A DNA stretch of 64,000 nt from Paracoccus lichenicola (GTDB lineage Bacteria; Pseudomonadota; Alphaproteobacteria; Rhodobacterales; Rhodobacteraceae). Positions 1-8,296 of this stretch are shown here, piece after piece (within the stretch, counting starts at the first letter, position 1; every line of letters begins with the position of its first letter). The notes under the pieces are model-generated. The model worked only from the letters and a program-made list of their open reading frames with translations, was not told the origin of the DNA and did no database searches. Location of the stretch: NCBI RefSeq assembly GCF_009708075.1, contig NZ_WMBT01000006.1, positions 113,906 through 177,905 on the forward strand, in the 5' to 3' direction. The translations under genes were made by a program, and so were the position numbers.

Positions 1-216
1 TATGACGGCGTGCCGCTGACCGAAAAGTCGGTGTCCGACCAGCTGGGCCAGCCCGACATCATCTGGCTGTACCGCCGCCCGCTGCTGGACGAATGGGCCG
101 CGCGCGGCAACGTGACCCTGGCGGAACTGGTCACCCATGTCGTCACGCACGAGATGGCGCATCACTTCGGCTGGTCCGACGACGACATCGCCAGCATCGA
201 CCGGTGGTGGGAATGA
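1..216 (+). CDS. Zincin-like metallopeptidase family protein (C-terminal part)
   Basis: The gene enters from the left edge, so only the last 71 residues are visible in the frame starting at base 1. They contain an HExxH zinc-protease motif (HEMAH) followed by HFGWSDDDI. This is the pattern of the small zincin-like family PF06262, whose members are usually about 120 to 140 residues. The substrate of this family is not known to me. The stop codon overlaps the ATG of the following kinase gene (ATGA), so the two are probably translated together. The start codon lies outside the window. Confidence 0.8.
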   Translation, partial: YDGVPLTEKSVSDQLGQPDIIWLYRRPLLDEWAARGNVTLAELVTHVVTHEMAHHFGWSDDDIASIDRWWE

Positions 217-1166
217 GTGCGCAGGCCCCCATCCTGACGGTGACGCTGAACCCGGCCCTGGATCTGTCCACGGCGGCGGACGAGGTGCGCCCGGAACTGA
301 AGCTGCGCTGCGACAAGCCGGTGGCCGATCCCGGCGGCGGCGGCATCAATGTTAGCCGCGCGATCAAGCACATGGGCGGGCAATCCACCGCCATGGTGGC
401 GCTTGGCGGGGCCACGGGGATGCGCATTGCCGAGATGCTGAAATCCGACGGGCTGTCGCTGGTCCGCCTGACCGCGCCGGGCGAGACGCGGCAATCGCTG
501 GCCGTGACCGACCGGTCCACCGGCGGGCAATACCGCTTCGTCCTGCCCGGTCCCGAATGGCACAAGGCCCATGTGGCCGACATGACCCAAGCCATTGCCG
601 AAGGCGCGCCGTCGGGTGGCTGGGTGGTCGTGTCGGGGTCGAACCCGCCCGGCGTGCCCGCGGGGTTCGAGCAGATGCTGACCGTGCGGCTGAAGAACAG
701 CGGCGCGAAACTGCTGGTCGATACCTCGGGCGAGGCGCTGCGGGTGCTGGCCGGGTCCTCGACCCCCGTGGACGTGCTGCGCATGGACAGCCACGAGGCC
801 GAGGATCTGGCGGGCCGCGCCCTGCCCACGCGGGAAGACAGCGCGGGCTTCGCGGCGGGGCTGGTCAAGGACGGGGCGGCGCGGTCGGTGATCGTGGCGC
901 GCGGGGCCGACGGGTCGGTGATCGCCGGACCGGACGGGGCCTGGCACGCGGCGGCAGCGCGCGTCAAGGTGGTCAGCGCGGTCGGCGCGGGCGACAGCTT
1001 CGTCGCGGGCTTCGTGCTGGCCATGGCGCGGGACTGGCCGGTCCCCGAGGCGCTGGCCCTTGGCGCGGCTGCGGCGTCCGCTGCCGTGATGACGCCCGCG
1101 ACCGATCTGTGCCGGGCCGAGGACGTGGACCGCTTCTATGCCGAACGGATCATCTCGAAGCTGTAG
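213..1166 (+). CDS. pfkB: PfkB-family phosphofructokinase (6-phosphofructokinase 2-like)
   Basis: This 317-residue ribokinase-fold sugar kinase should phosphorylate a phosphorylated hexose with ATP. The N-terminal part has the PfkB signature around GGGGINVSRA (residues 41-50). The C-terminal part has GAGDS (258-262), whose aspartate is the catalytic base in this family. The segments KLRC, GGGGINV and QYRFV are close to what I recall of E. coli Pfk-2, which favours fructose 6-phosphate over tagatose 6-phosphate or fructose 1-phosphate as substrate, but this is not certain. The ATG at 213 overlaps the previous stop codon; a longer in-frame extension upstream would run through that gene and is unlikely. 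A strong hairpin follows the stop. Confidence 0.85.
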   Translation: MSAQAPILTVTLNPALDLSTAADEVRPELKLRCDKPVADPGGGGINVSRAIKHMGGQSTAMVALGGATGMRIAEMLKSDGLSLVRLTAPGETRQSLAVTDRSTGGQYRFVLPGPEWHKAHVADMTQAIAEGAPSGGWVVVSGSNPPGVPAGFEQMLTVRLKNSGAKLLVDTSGEALRVLAGSSTPVDVLRMDSHEAEDLAGRALPTREDSAGFAAGLVKDGAARSVIVARGADGSVIAGPDGAWHAAAARVKVVSAVGAGDSFVAGFVLAMARDWPVPEALALGAAAASAAVMTPATDLCRAEDVDRFYAERIISKL

Positions 1167-1175
1167 GTCCATGAA

Positions 1176-1199
1176 AAAGCCGCCCGGACGGGCGGCTTT
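1176..1199. terminator. Bidirectional hairpin terminator
   Basis: A perfect 10-bp stem (1176-1185 with 1190-1199) encloses a GGAC loop and has A/T runs on both sides. It lies between the convergent kinase gene and the DUF6280 gene and can serve both. Confidence 0.75.
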
Positions 1200-1221
1200 C
1201 CGAATAACGGGACAGCCGCGA

Positions 1222-1548
1222 TCAGGCGGCTTCGGCTTCCTCGGCCTCGGCGGCCATGCGGCGTTCGCTTTCCTCGCGCGACAGCGCGACCGAGGTGCGC
1301 ACGCCCTTGGACACGAATTCCATCAATCCCTTGACCACGCGTTCGTTCGGGTCGATGCCCGCACAGGACAGCACCTCGCGCCCGTCGCGCGACCGTGCCC
1401 AGCGGGCGATCTGTTCGGGGCCGTTGCCGTATTTCTTGTCATCTGCAATCGCATCGTCCAGCGCGGCCAGGACCACGGCGGCAAAAAGCTTGCGGGCACG
1501 CTGGCCCTGTTCGAAATTGAAAGCCGATCCATCGACAAAATCGCGCAT
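1222..1548 (-). CDS. DUF6280-like conserved protein
   Basis: The 108-residue soluble protein starts MRDFVDGSAFNFEQGQRARK and ends in a Glu/Ala-rich tail. It resembles a short protein conserved in Rhodobacterales that is catalogued as DUF6280. I know of no function. It contains WARSRDGREVLSCAGIDP and predicted helices, with no signal peptide or membrane segment. It stands alone, converging on the kinase gene, with a long upstream region shared with efp. Confidence 0.7.
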   Translation of the reverse strand: MRDFVDGSAFNFEQGQRARKLFAAVVLAALDDAIADDKKYGNGPEQIARWARSRDGREVLSCAGIDPNERVVKGLMEFVSKGVRTSVALSREESERRMAAEAEEAEAA

Positions 1549-1910
1549 ACCATTCGTCCATCTTCTTGGGCCGCAAGGTCAAGGCAGCCGTGTGGGCGGC
1601 ATCATGCCAACCCATCGTTATCGTTTCCGTTTCTTTGACGGTCCTGCTGCTTAGCCCAGATGCCCGCCGATTCGTTATTCCCCAGACTGCATATCACCCA
1701 TGCAGCTTGCGCATGTCGTGTAAAAAACAGGTGAAATCTTCAATTACACCTTGCTTTTCATGTCGCCCGGCGCCGGCCTGCGCCTTGACAACACGGCAAA
1801 AGCCTTTTGGTTGCCTCGGACACAAGGCCTCGATATAGGGGCGCCACAGCGCCGTTCAACGACGAACAGCAGTTATTCCCAGAACCCGAAGAACCCCAAA
1901 AGGTTTCCCC
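1549..1910. promoter_or_regulatory. 362-bp divergent intergenic region upstream of efp
   Basis: No coding sequence is convincing here. The stretch is clearly richer in A+T than its neighbours, particularly around 1620-1760, and must hold the promoters for the leftward DUF6280 gene and for efp. A candidate efp promoter is listed separately; a TTGACA at 1785-1790 has no good -10 partner at standard spacing. Confidence 0.5.
1811..1839 (+). promoter_or_regulatory. Candidate sigma-70 promoter of efp
   Basis: TTGCCT at 1811-1816 and TATAGG at 1834-1839 are separated by 17 bases. Transcription would begin near 1846, giving a leader of about 65 bases before the efp ATG. A TATAGG -10 with a TTGCC-type -35 recurs elsewhere in this window. 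Confidence 0.5.
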
Positions 1911-2474
1911 ATGCCCAAGATCAACGGCAACGAAATCCGCCCCGGCAACGTGCTGGAGCATGACGGAGGCCTGTGGGCCGCCGTGAAGGTCAGCCATGTC
2001 AAGCCCGGCAAGGGCGGCGCCTTCGCCCAGGTCGAACTGAAGAACCTGCGCGACGGCCGCAAGCTGAACGAACGCTTCCGCAGCGAGGACAAGGTCGAAC
2101 AGGTCCGCCTGGAACAGAAGGACCAGCAGTTCCTGTACGAATCCGACGGCAAGCTGGTCTTCATGGACAGCGAGACGTTCGAGCAGACCGAGCTTGACTC
2201 GGACCTTCTGGGCGACCGCCGCCCCTTCCTGCAGGACGGCATGACCGCCACCATCGAATACTACGGCGAGGAGGCGCTGTCGGTCTCGATCCCGCAGAAG
2301 GTCACCTGCACCGTGTCGGAAACCGAACCCGTGGTGAAGGGCCAGACCGCCGCCAACAGCTACAAGCCCGCGATCCTGGACAACGGCGTGCGCATCATGA
2401 TCCCGCCCTTCGTCGGCGAGGGCGAGAAGATCATCGTGAACACCGAGATGTTCGAATACAGCGAACGGGCCTGA
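1911..2474 (+). CDS. efp: Elongation factor P
   Basis: EF-P binds the ribosomal E site and relieves stalling at polyproline stretches. The 187-residue length and three-domain OB-fold layout are normal. The N-terminal KOW-like domain has PGKGGAF with Lys34 at the tip; this is the residue that EpmA-type enzymes beta-lysylate in many proteobacteria. The C-terminal domain ends with [17 protein letters not shown], as typical for the family. AAAAGG about ten bases upstream is the likely ribosome-binding site. The gene is followed by a clear terminator and appears monocistronic. Confidence 0.97.
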   Translation: MPKINGNEIRPGNVLEHDGGLWAAVKVSHVKPGKGGAFAQVELKNLRDGRKLNERFRSEDKVEQVRLEQKDQQFLYESDGKLVFMDSETFEQTELDSDLLGDRRPFLQDGMTATIEYYGEEALSVSIPQKVTCTVSETEPVVKGQTAANSYKPAILDNGVRIMIPPFVGEGEKIIVNTEMFEYSERA

Positions 2475-2486
2475 CCCCGCCGTCTG

Positions 2487-2512
2487 CGCCCCGGTTTCGT
2501 CCGGGGCGTTTT
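2487..2512 (+). terminator. Rho-independent terminator of efp
   Basis: An 8-bp GC stem (2487-2494 with 2501-2508) has a six-base loop and is followed by TTTT. It starts 12 bases after the efp stop. Confidence 0.8.
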
Positions 2513-2535
2513 CCTGTCCGAACCCGGGTTTCCCC

Positions 2536-3090
2536 ATGCCATCCCAAGCCACGCCCGCCGATCTGGCCCGCGCCCTGCCCCATGTCCTGGCCGCGCCCCG
2601 GGACAACGCGCCGGTGGAATGGCTGTGCTTCCGCCCCGGCTTCAACCAGCGGACCTTTCCCGACCGCCTGGCCCTGACCCGCGACCGGGGCATCCCGGGC
2701 GAACGCTGGACCGTCGCGCCCTGGCTGAGGCTGGCCGATGGCGCGCCCGACCCGCGGATCCAGGTCTCGATCCTGCCGCGCCGGGTGATGGACGCCGTCT
2801 GGCTGGACCGCGAGAACACGCCCCATCCCGGCGACACCATCGTCTGCGACCTGGACACCAGCCACGCGAACCTGCCCGTGGGCACGCTGCTGCAGGCGGG
2901 AACGGCGGTGCTGCGCGTGTCGGACGTGTTCAACGACGGCTGCGTGAAATGGAAGGTCCGCTATGGCCAACCCGCCAAGGACTGGATCACCGCGCCCGGC
3001 CACCCGGACCTGCGCCTGCGCGGCATCCTGTGTTCGGTCGAGCAGGACGGAGAGGTCGCCCTGGGCGATCCGATCCGCAAGCTGGGCTAG
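2536..3090 (+). CDS. MOSC domain-containing protein
   Basis: The 184-residue protein resembles the C-terminal domain of molybdenum cofactor sulfurases (MOSC), a beta-barrel domain thought to handle sulfur-carrier chemistry. Visible family features are the early GIPGERW segment and the late VSDVFNDGCVKWKVRYG segment, whose cysteine is in the position typical of these proteins. It has no signal peptide. It converges tail-to-tail with ygfZ, and the two frames overlap by four bases at their stops. Substrate and partner are unknown. Confidence 0.65.
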   Translation: MPSQATPADLARALPHVLAAPRDNAPVEWLCFRPGFNQRTFPDRLALTRDRGIPGERWTVAPWLRLADGAPDPRIQVSILPRRVMDAVWLDRENTPHPGDTIVCDLDTSHANLPVGTLLQAGTAVLRVSDVFNDGCVKWKVRYGQPAKDWITAPGHPDLRLRGILCSVEQDGEVALGDPIRKLG

Positions 3091-3806
3091 TCCGACGACA
3101 ACCGCGCCGCGCCCGCCTGCATGTCCGGGCCGATGCGGTCGAACCGCACATGCGCCAGGGCATGGCCGCCCGATTGGGTGAACAGCGTCCCCACCTCTTT
3201 TCCATCCGCCATGATCGGCGTGCCCACCGGGGCCTCGCCCTCGATCCGCAGCCGGGTCAGGCCCTTGCGCAGCTCGGTCTTGTGCTTCATGCGCGCCGTC
3301 ACCTCCTGGCCCACATAGCAGCCCTTGCGGAAATCGACGCCATGCAGGCGCTCGAACCCGGCTTCCAGGATGAAGGTCTCGTTCGGGATCAGCTCGACCA
3401 GGGTTTCGGGGATGACGTTCTGCACCCGGATCGCGTCGAAATCGGTGTCGTCATCGCCCGCCCCGCCATAAAGCCGCCAGCCGAGCGCCGGGTGCCGGGG
3501 ATCGGCCACCGCCCCGTCCGGCGCGGGGCCGGTGCCGCGGGCGACGGTCATGTCCACGGCTTCGATTGCCACATGCGACCGCAGCTTGTACATCGTCAGG
3601 CGGCGGACCAGATCGCCCGCCAGCCGCGCGTCCACATCCAGCAGCAGCGCATCGCCGTCCGGCACGATCAGGAAATCGGCCAGGTATTTGCCCTGCGGCG
3701 TCAGCAGCGCCGCCCAGCAGGGCGCGCGCGTCACGTCGTTGCTGACCAGGCCCTGCAGGAACGTCACGCGATCCTCTCCGGTGATGCGGATGATCTGGCG
3801 GGTCAT
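3087..3806 (-). CDS. ygfZ: Folate-binding protein YgfZ/GcvT-like
   Basis: YgfZ proteins are tetrahydrofolate-binding relatives of aminomethyltransferase that support assembly and repair of certain Fe-S enzymes such as MiaB. The 239-residue protein has FLQGLVSNDV near the N-terminus and the family hallmark KGCYVGQE, which contains the conserved cysteine. The C-terminal beta-barrel is present and length is normal. Its ATG overlaps the stop of the upstream ABC exporter (ATGA), so expression is probably coupled to that gene. Confidence 0.88.
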   Translation of the reverse strand: MTRQIIRITGEDRVTFLQGLVSNDVTRAPCWAALLTPQGKYLADFLIVPDGDALLLDVDARLAGDLVRRLTMYKLRSHVAIEAVDMTVARGTGPAPDGAVADPRHPALGWRLYGGAGDDDTDFDAIRVQNVIPETLVELIPNETFILEAGFERLHGVDFRKGCYVGQEVTARMKHKTELRKGLTRLRIEGEAPVGTPIMADGKEVGTLFTQSGGHALAHVRFDRIGPDMQAGAARLSSD

Positions 3807-5551
3807 GGGCTTTCTCCGAATTGCAGGGCGACAAGGCGGGCATAGGCGCCGTTCCGTGCCATCAGTTGTGCATGGCTGCCTTCCTCGACAACCCGGCCCC
3901 CTTCGATCACCACGATCTTGTCGGCGTTGCGGATGGTGGACAGGCGGTGCGCGATCACCAGCGTGGTGCGCCCCTGCGACAGCGTTTCCAGCGCCGCCTG
4001 GACCAGCCGCTCGCTGGCGGTGTCCAATGCGCTCGTCGCCTCGTCCAGCAGCAGGACGGGCGCGTCGCGCAGCACCGCGCGGGCGATGCCGATGCGCTGG
4101 CGCTGGCCGCCCGACAGGGCCGATCCGCGCGGACCGGCCGCGCTGTCGAGGCCGCGTGGCATGGACGCCACGAAGTCGCTGACATGGGCCGCCTCCATCG
4201 CGCGCTGCAAGGCGGCCTCGTCCGCGCCGGGCCGCCCCATCAGGATGTTGTCGCGCAGGGTTTCGTCGAACAGAGCCGAATCCTGCGCCACGGTGGAAAA
4301 CTGGTCGCGCAGCACCCCCAGGTCGAAGTCCTGCACGGGCACGCCCCCCAGCGTGACGCGGCCCCGGTCGGGATCGACCAGGCGCGTCAGCAGGTTGAAG
4401 ACCGTGGACTTGCCCGCCCCCGACGGTCCCACCAGGGCGGTGGTCCGGCCCGCCTCGGCGGAAAAGGTCAGCCCCTGCAGGACCGGCTTGCCGTCATAGG
4501 ACAGCCACACGTCCTCCAGCCGGATGTCCGTGCTTCCGGGGGGCTGGATGCGCGGGCCGGAAACGATGCCCGGCTTGGTGTCGATCACCTGATAGATCCG
4601 CTCCAGGCTGGCCGCCGCCGTCTGCCAGGTGCCCGCCAGCCCGCCAAGCCGCCGCATCGGCTGGAAGGCCAGCGCGAGCGCCGTGAAGAAGGACATGAAG
4701 TCGCCGATGCTGCGCGTGCCTTCCATCACCTCGCGCCCGCCAAGCGCCAGAACGGCGACGAAGCCGACGCCGGTCACGATGTCGGTCAGCGCGGGGACAA
4801 GGCTGCCCATGGCGGCGACCTTGACCTCGGACTGGCGGATGCGGGCCACGATGTCGGCGAAGCGGCGGGTCTGGCCCTCCTCGGCCCGGTTCAGCTTGAT
4901 CGAGGCGATGCCGTGCATCACCTCGTCCAGGCGGGTGGCGCGGGCGCTGGCGTTGGCGCGGTTCTGGCGCACCTTGCGGCGGATATAACGTTGCACGAAG
5001 GCGGCGGGCAGGATCAGGACCGGCGCGCCGATCAGCGCGGCCACCGTCCATTGCGGGTCGATGCTGACCGCCACCGCGAACAGCATCACCAGCGAAATCG
5101 CGTCCCGCGTGGCGCTGGTGATCAGGTTGGCCCAGACCCCCTGCACGGCGATGGTGTCGCCCTGGATCCGCTCGATCATCGCGCCGGGGGGGTTTGCCTG
5201 GAAGAACCGCCCGTCCAGCGTCATGATATGGGCCAAGAGGTCGCGCTGCATCGCGGTCGAGATGCCCAGCGAGATGCGCGACAAAAGCGAGCGGCTGGCC
5301 ACCAGCGTGACCGCGCGCAACAGGAAGATCGCCATGATCGCGCCGCCGACCCACCAGATCGCGCCGGCCTCTTTTCCCACGAAGACGCGGTCGAACAGCG
5401 GCTTCAGCATCCACGAGATCAGCGCCAGCGTCGAACCCTCGGCCGTCATCAGCAGGAAGGCCCCGGCCATGGGACCGCGATGGATGCGCAGGTAATCCGT
5501 CCAGAACCGGCGCAGCAGGGTCGAGGCCGAGGGATGGGTGCTGTCTGTCAC
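3803..5551 (-). CDS. ABC exporter, fused permease and ATPase (MsbA-like)
   Basis: The protein is a half-transporter of 582 residues: a six-helix membrane domain (about residues 15-310) followed by an ATPase domain. The ATPase has Walker A GPSGAGKST, signature LSGGQRQR, Walker B VLLLDEATSAL and the H-loop IAHRLST. It resembles lipid A or multidrug exporters of the MsbA family; the substrate cannot be read from sequence. I chose the GTG at 5551 (VTDSTHPSAS) because the open frame upstream to 5653 encodes a low-quality basic tail that would cover the likely promoter. The stop overlaps the ygfZ start. Confidence 0.88.
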   Translation of the reverse strand: MTDSTHPSASTLLRRFWTDYLRIHRGPMAGAFLLMTAEGSTLALISWMLKPLFDRVFVGKEAGAIWWVGGAIMAIFLLRAVTLVASRSLLSRISLGISTAMQRDLLAHIMTLDGRFFQANPPGAMIERIQGDTIAVQGVWANLITSATRDAISLVMLFAVAVSIDPQWTVAALIGAPVLILPAAFVQRYIRRKVRQNRANASARATRLDEVMHGIASIKLNRAEEGQTRRFADIVARIRQSEVKVAAMGSLVPALTDIVTGVGFVAVLALGGREVMEGTRSIGDFMSFFTALALAFQPMRRLGGLAGTWQTAAASLERIYQVIDTKPGIVSGPRIQPPGSTDIRLEDVWLSYDGKPVLQGLTFSAEAGRTTALVGPSGAGKSTVFNLLTRLVDPDRGRVTLGGVPVQDFDLGVLRDQFSTVAQDSALFDETLRDNILMGRPGADEAALQRAMEAAHVSDFVASMPRGLDSAAGPRGSALSGGQRQRIGIARAVLRDAPVLLLDEATSALDTASERLVQAALETLSQGRTTLVIAHRLSTIRNADKIVVIEGGRVVEEGSHAQLMARNGAYARLVALQFGESP

Positions 5552-5630
5552 GGGCGGCTGCGTCTTTCGTGTGGTCGCGCTTGCCAAAGCCTTAGCCTGA
5601 CGCGACCGGCAACGGCAAGGCGGGGGACCG

Positions 5631-5659
5631 TTGACCTTGTCCTGCGCGGGCACTAGCGA
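5631..5659 (+). promoter_or_regulatory. Candidate promoter of the aminotransferase gene
   Basis: TTGACC (5631-5636) and TAGCGA (5654-5659) are separated by 17 bases, 33 bases before the ATG at 5692. It lies in the short region shared with the divergent ABC exporter. Confidence 0.45.
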
Positions 5660-5691
5660 TCCTTGCAGGATGTGAAGGATAAGAACACGCC

Positions 5692-6864
5692 ATGAGCCTT
5701 GCCGCAGGTCGCCCCGTCATCGCCATTCCCGGACCCTCGCCCGTGCCGGACCGGGTGCTTGCCGCAGCCCACCGCGCCTCGCCCGACATCTATGGCGAGG
5801 ATCTGGCGGATCTGAACGGGACCGTGATGGCGCAACTGAAGCGGCTGGCGGGCACGCAGGCGCATCTGGCGCCCTATATCGGCAACGGCCATGCCGCATG
5901 GGAGGCCGCGGGCGCCAACATCTTCAACAGGGGCGACCGGGCGCTGGCCCTGACCTCGGGCCATTTCGGGCGGTCCTGGGCGCAGCAGATGGAACAGATG
6001 GGCGTCGCCGTCGAGTTGCTGGACTTCGGCAACCTGCCCGCCGATCCCGACATGCTGGCCCGAAGGTTGGCCGAGGACAAGGCCGGCGCGATCAAGGCGG
6101 TGATGGTCTGCCAGATCGACACGGCGACGGGGATCATGGCCGACATCCCGGCGCTGCGGGACGCCATGGGCGATCACCCGGCACTGCTGGTGGTGGACGC
6201 CATCGCGTCCCTGGGCTGCGCGCCGATGATGATGGACGACTGGGGCGTCGATGTGCTGGTCGCGGCCAGCCAGAAGGGCATGATGTGCCCGCCCGGCACC
6301 TGCTTCGTCTGGTTTTCGGACAAGGCCGCCGCGCGCGGGCGCACGCAACTGACCACGCCCTATTGGGACTGGCACGTCCGTTCGGGGGCCGAGGTCTTGT
6401 GGCGCTTCTGGGGCGGCACGCCGCCGGTCCAGCAGATCTTCGCGCTGGACGAGGCGCTGCGCATGATCCTGGACGAGGAAGGCCTGTTCGCCGTCTGGGC
6501 GCGTCACGCGGCCCTGGCGCGTGCCGTCTGGGCGGCGGCGGATGCCTGGGGCGAGGGCGATACGGGGATCCGCCTGTCGGTCGCCGATCCGATGGCGCGC
6601 GCGTCCTCGGTCACGGCGATGGCGCTGCCGGGGGCGGATGCGCTGCGGGCCTGGACGGTGGCGCATTGCGGCGTGACCCTGGGGGTTGGCCTGGGGGCCG
6701 AACAGCCGGAACACGCGCTGCGGGTGGCGCATATGGGCCATGCCAACGCGGCCATGATCCTGGCGGCGCTTGGGGCGATGCAGGCGGGCATGACGGCGCT
6801 TGGGATTGCGCACGGGCCGGGCGGGCTGGATGCGGCGGCACGGGTGCTGGCGGAGCCGGTGTGA
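5692..6864 (+). CDS. Class V aminotransferase (alanine/serine-glyoxylate type)
   Basis: This 390-residue fold-type I PLP enzyme should move an amino group between a small amino acid and glyoxylate or a related keto acid. The Schiff-base lysine is Lys195 in AASQKGMM; the cofactor-binding VDAIASLG lies just before it (168-175). The substrate-side GNGHAAWEA segment near residue 65 is typical of alanine-glyoxylate and serine-glyoxylate aminotransferases. Related enzymes act in purine breakdown (PucG) or the serine cycle, and no neighbour here decides between these. The gene is monocistronic and is followed by a long repeat-bearing gap. Confidence 0.82.
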   Translation: MSLAAGRPVIAIPGPSPVPDRVLAAAHRASPDIYGEDLADLNGTVMAQLKRLAGTQAHLAPYIGNGHAAWEAAGANIFNRGDRALALTSGHFGRSWAQQMEQMGVAVELLDFGNLPADPDMLARRLAEDKAGAIKAVMVCQIDTATGIMADIPALRDAMGDHPALLVVDAIASLGCAPMMMDDWGVDVLVAASQKGMMCPPGTCFVWFSDKAAARGRTQLTTPYWDWHVRSGAEVLWRFWGGTPPVQQIFALDEALRMILDEEGLFAVWARHAALARAVWAAADAWGEGDTGIRLSVADPMARASSVTAMALPGADALRAWTVAHCGVTLGVGLGAEQPEHALRVAHMGHANAAMILAALGAMQAGMTALGIAHGPGGLDAAARVLAEPV

Positions 6865-6985
6865 GGGGGATCGGTTCGAGCGGGTCTTGATCGTTTGCAG
6901 GGCGGGATCAGGAAATGCGACGAGCATTTCCCCGCCCTTCGTGTGACGGCGCAATCAGAGACGGTGCAGCCCCGCGACCACGAGA

Positions 6986-7107
6986 GGCCAGCGCCCGACC
7001 CGGTGGGCGTGAAGCGCCCGCCTGGGGGTGAGGAGCGCCCGGAAAAAGGTCCAGTGGACCTTTTTCAGCGACGAACGGGCAAAGCCCCGGGAAGGCGGGC
7101 GCTGGCC
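6986..7107. repeat. Inverted-repeat intergenic element (REP/MITE-like)
   Basis: GGCCAGCGCCCG at 6986-6997 has a perfect 12-bp inverted partner at 7096-7107, and the pair encloses about 98 bp. Near the centre lies a 23-base perfect palindrome (7043-7065). Its core is shared with a second copy at 11303-11355. It has no coding capacity, so it would be a non-autonomous or structural element. Confidence 0.6.
7025..7077. repeat. 53-bp palindromic repeat, copy 1
   Basis: This block matches 11303-11355 at 50 of 53 positions by eye (differences at 7033, 7034 and 7071). It contains a palindrome of AAAAAGGTCC and GGACCTTTTT arms around AGT, flanked by GCGCCCGG and CAGCG. Transcribed from either strand, the arms would form a hairpin ending in a U run, so it could act as a bidirectional terminator. 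Confidence 0.75.
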
Positions 7108-7214
7108 AGGCCTTTGAGGCCCGGCGGTTCCAATCGAAAGGGCATCGCGTGGCAAAGGCGATGGCCTTCGCCAGACAGACGGCAATGCGGCCGTCGCCTT
7201 ATGCGAAGCGATCC

Positions 7215-7577
7215 CTATTCCGCCTGCCCATGGGCCTTCAGCCAGTCGCGCATCATCGTGATCTCGGCTTCCTGCGCCGCGATGACCTCCTCGGCCAGCT
7301 TGCGGATCTCGGGGTCGTCGCCGTGCTCCAGCGCAACCTTGGCCATGTCGATGGCGCCCTGGTGATGGGGGATCATGCCGCGCACGAAATCCACATCCGC
7401 ATCGCCGGTGGACTCCATCGGCATGTCGGCGTGCATCTTTTCCATCGCCGCCTGATAGGCCGAGGCGGCATCGCTGGGCGTGCCGTGGCCTGCATGATCC
7501 TCTTGGGCAGAGGCCCCGAAGGCCAGGGCGAACAGGATCGGGGAAAGGCCAAGGCCCCGGCGGATGGATGCGGTCAT
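7215..7577 (-). CDS. DUF305 periplasmic protein
   Basis: The 120-residue protein has a signal peptide of about 24 residues ending GASA, then a His/Met-rich four-helix domain. The domain contains the family motif [16 protein letters not shown] and ends [14 protein letters not shown]305 proteins are ferritin-like helical bundles; some have been linked to copper handling, which fits the His and Met residues near the N-terminus, but that role is inferred here. I chose the ATG at 7577 because AAGGAG lies just upstream and a signal peptide follows directly; a longer frame to 7649 has neither. Confidence 0.85.
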   Translation of the reverse strand: MTASIRRGLGLSPILFALAFGASAQEDHAGHGTPSDAASAYQAAMEKMHADMPMESTGDADVDFVRGMIPHHQGAIDMAKVALEHGDDPEIRKLAEEVIAAQEAEITMMRDWLKAHGQAE

Positions 7578-7656
7578 CGGTTTCTCCTTTGCGTCTGCCG
7601 GATCAGGCTGGCGCAATCCGGCGGCGAGGAAAAGCGGCTGCGGGATCACATCCGCG

Positions 7657-8223
7657 CTACGCCTCGGGCAGGCGCGCCAGCGTCACCAGCGTGTCGCCAT
7701 AGCGCCGCTGGTCGAGGGGAACCAGGGGCGCGGGAACCAGCGGCGGGCGGCTTTCCTCCCACACCACGACCGCGCCGGGGGCGATCCAGCCGCCTTGCAG
7801 GGCCGCCGCGATGGCCCGTTCGCCCAGGCCAAGCGCATAGGGCGGGTCGAGGAACACCAGATCGAACGGCGCAACGCGGTTGGCCGCCAGCCGCACCGCA
7901 TCCTGGCGCAGCAGCGCAGTCCTGTCCCCTGCCCGCGCCTTGGCGATGTTGCTGCGGATCAGCGCCTGCGCCTTGGCGCCGTCATCGACGAAGGTCGCGT
8001 GGCCCGCGCCGCGCGACAGCGCCTCGATCCCCAGGGCGCCGGTGCCCGCGAACAGGTCCAGCACCCGCGCGCCGGGCAGGGGGTTGCCGTGGGTGCCGTT
8101 GACCAGCAGGTTGAAGATCGCCTCTCGGACCCGGTCAGTGGTGGGGCGCAGGTGGGCGGCCGCGTCGCCCGCGCCGACCTCGGCCAGCTTCAACCCGCGC
8201 AGGGTGCCGCCGACGATCCTCAT
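7657..8223 (-). CDS. rsmD: 16S rRNA (guanine(966)-N2)-methyltransferase
   Basis: RsmD methylates N2 of G966 in the small-subunit rRNA using S-adenosylmethionine. The 188-residue protein begins [10 protein letters not shown] and carries the SAM-binding [20 protein letters not shown] and the catalytic LDPPY (in [12 protein letters not shown]), as expected for this family. A GC-rich repeat sits 17 bases upstream of the start. Confidence 0.92.
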   Translation of the reverse strand: MRIVGGTLRGLKLAEVGAGDAAAHLRPTTDRVREAIFNLLVNGTHGNPLPGARVLDLFAGTGALGIEALSRGAGHATFVDDGAKAQALIRSNIAKARAGDRTALLRQDAVRLAANRVAPFDLVFLDPPYALGLGERAIAAALQGGWIAPGAVVVWEESRPPLVPAPLVPLDQRRYGDTLVTLARLPEA

Positions 8224-8239
8224 GCTGGCGTCCCGCGGT

Positions 8240-8290
8240 GGCTGGGGGCGCTTCGCCCCCCAGACCCCCAGAGGATATTTGCGTGAAGAA
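8240..8290 (-). repeat. AAATATCC/GGGGG hairpin repeat, copy E
   Basis: Read on the minus strand this is a CTTCTTC-like lead, AAATATCC, a G-rich run, then a hairpin (8244-8250 with 8254-8260). It shares its order with copies at 50832, 53706 and 60461. It lies between the oxidoreductase stop and the rsmD start. Confidence 0.7.
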
Positions 8291-8296
8291 GAACCA

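Larger units (their letters stand above)
6865..7214. other. 350-bp intergenic gap with repeat elements
   Basis: No gene is convincing here. The centre is occupied by a roughly 120-bp inverted-repeat element (6986-7107) carrying a nearly central palindrome; both are listed separately. The flanks have ordinary base composition and show nothing else recognisable. Confidence 0.6.

Noticed and set aside
1785..1813. TTGACA at 1785 as the efp promoter
   Set aside because: No -10-like hexamer lies 15-19 bases downstream; the TTGCCT/TATAGG pair fits better.
3821..5656. A 611-codon plus-strand frame over the ABC exporter
   Set aside because: The translation is His/Gln/Arg-rich and unstructured; the minus strand holds intact Walker and signature motifs.
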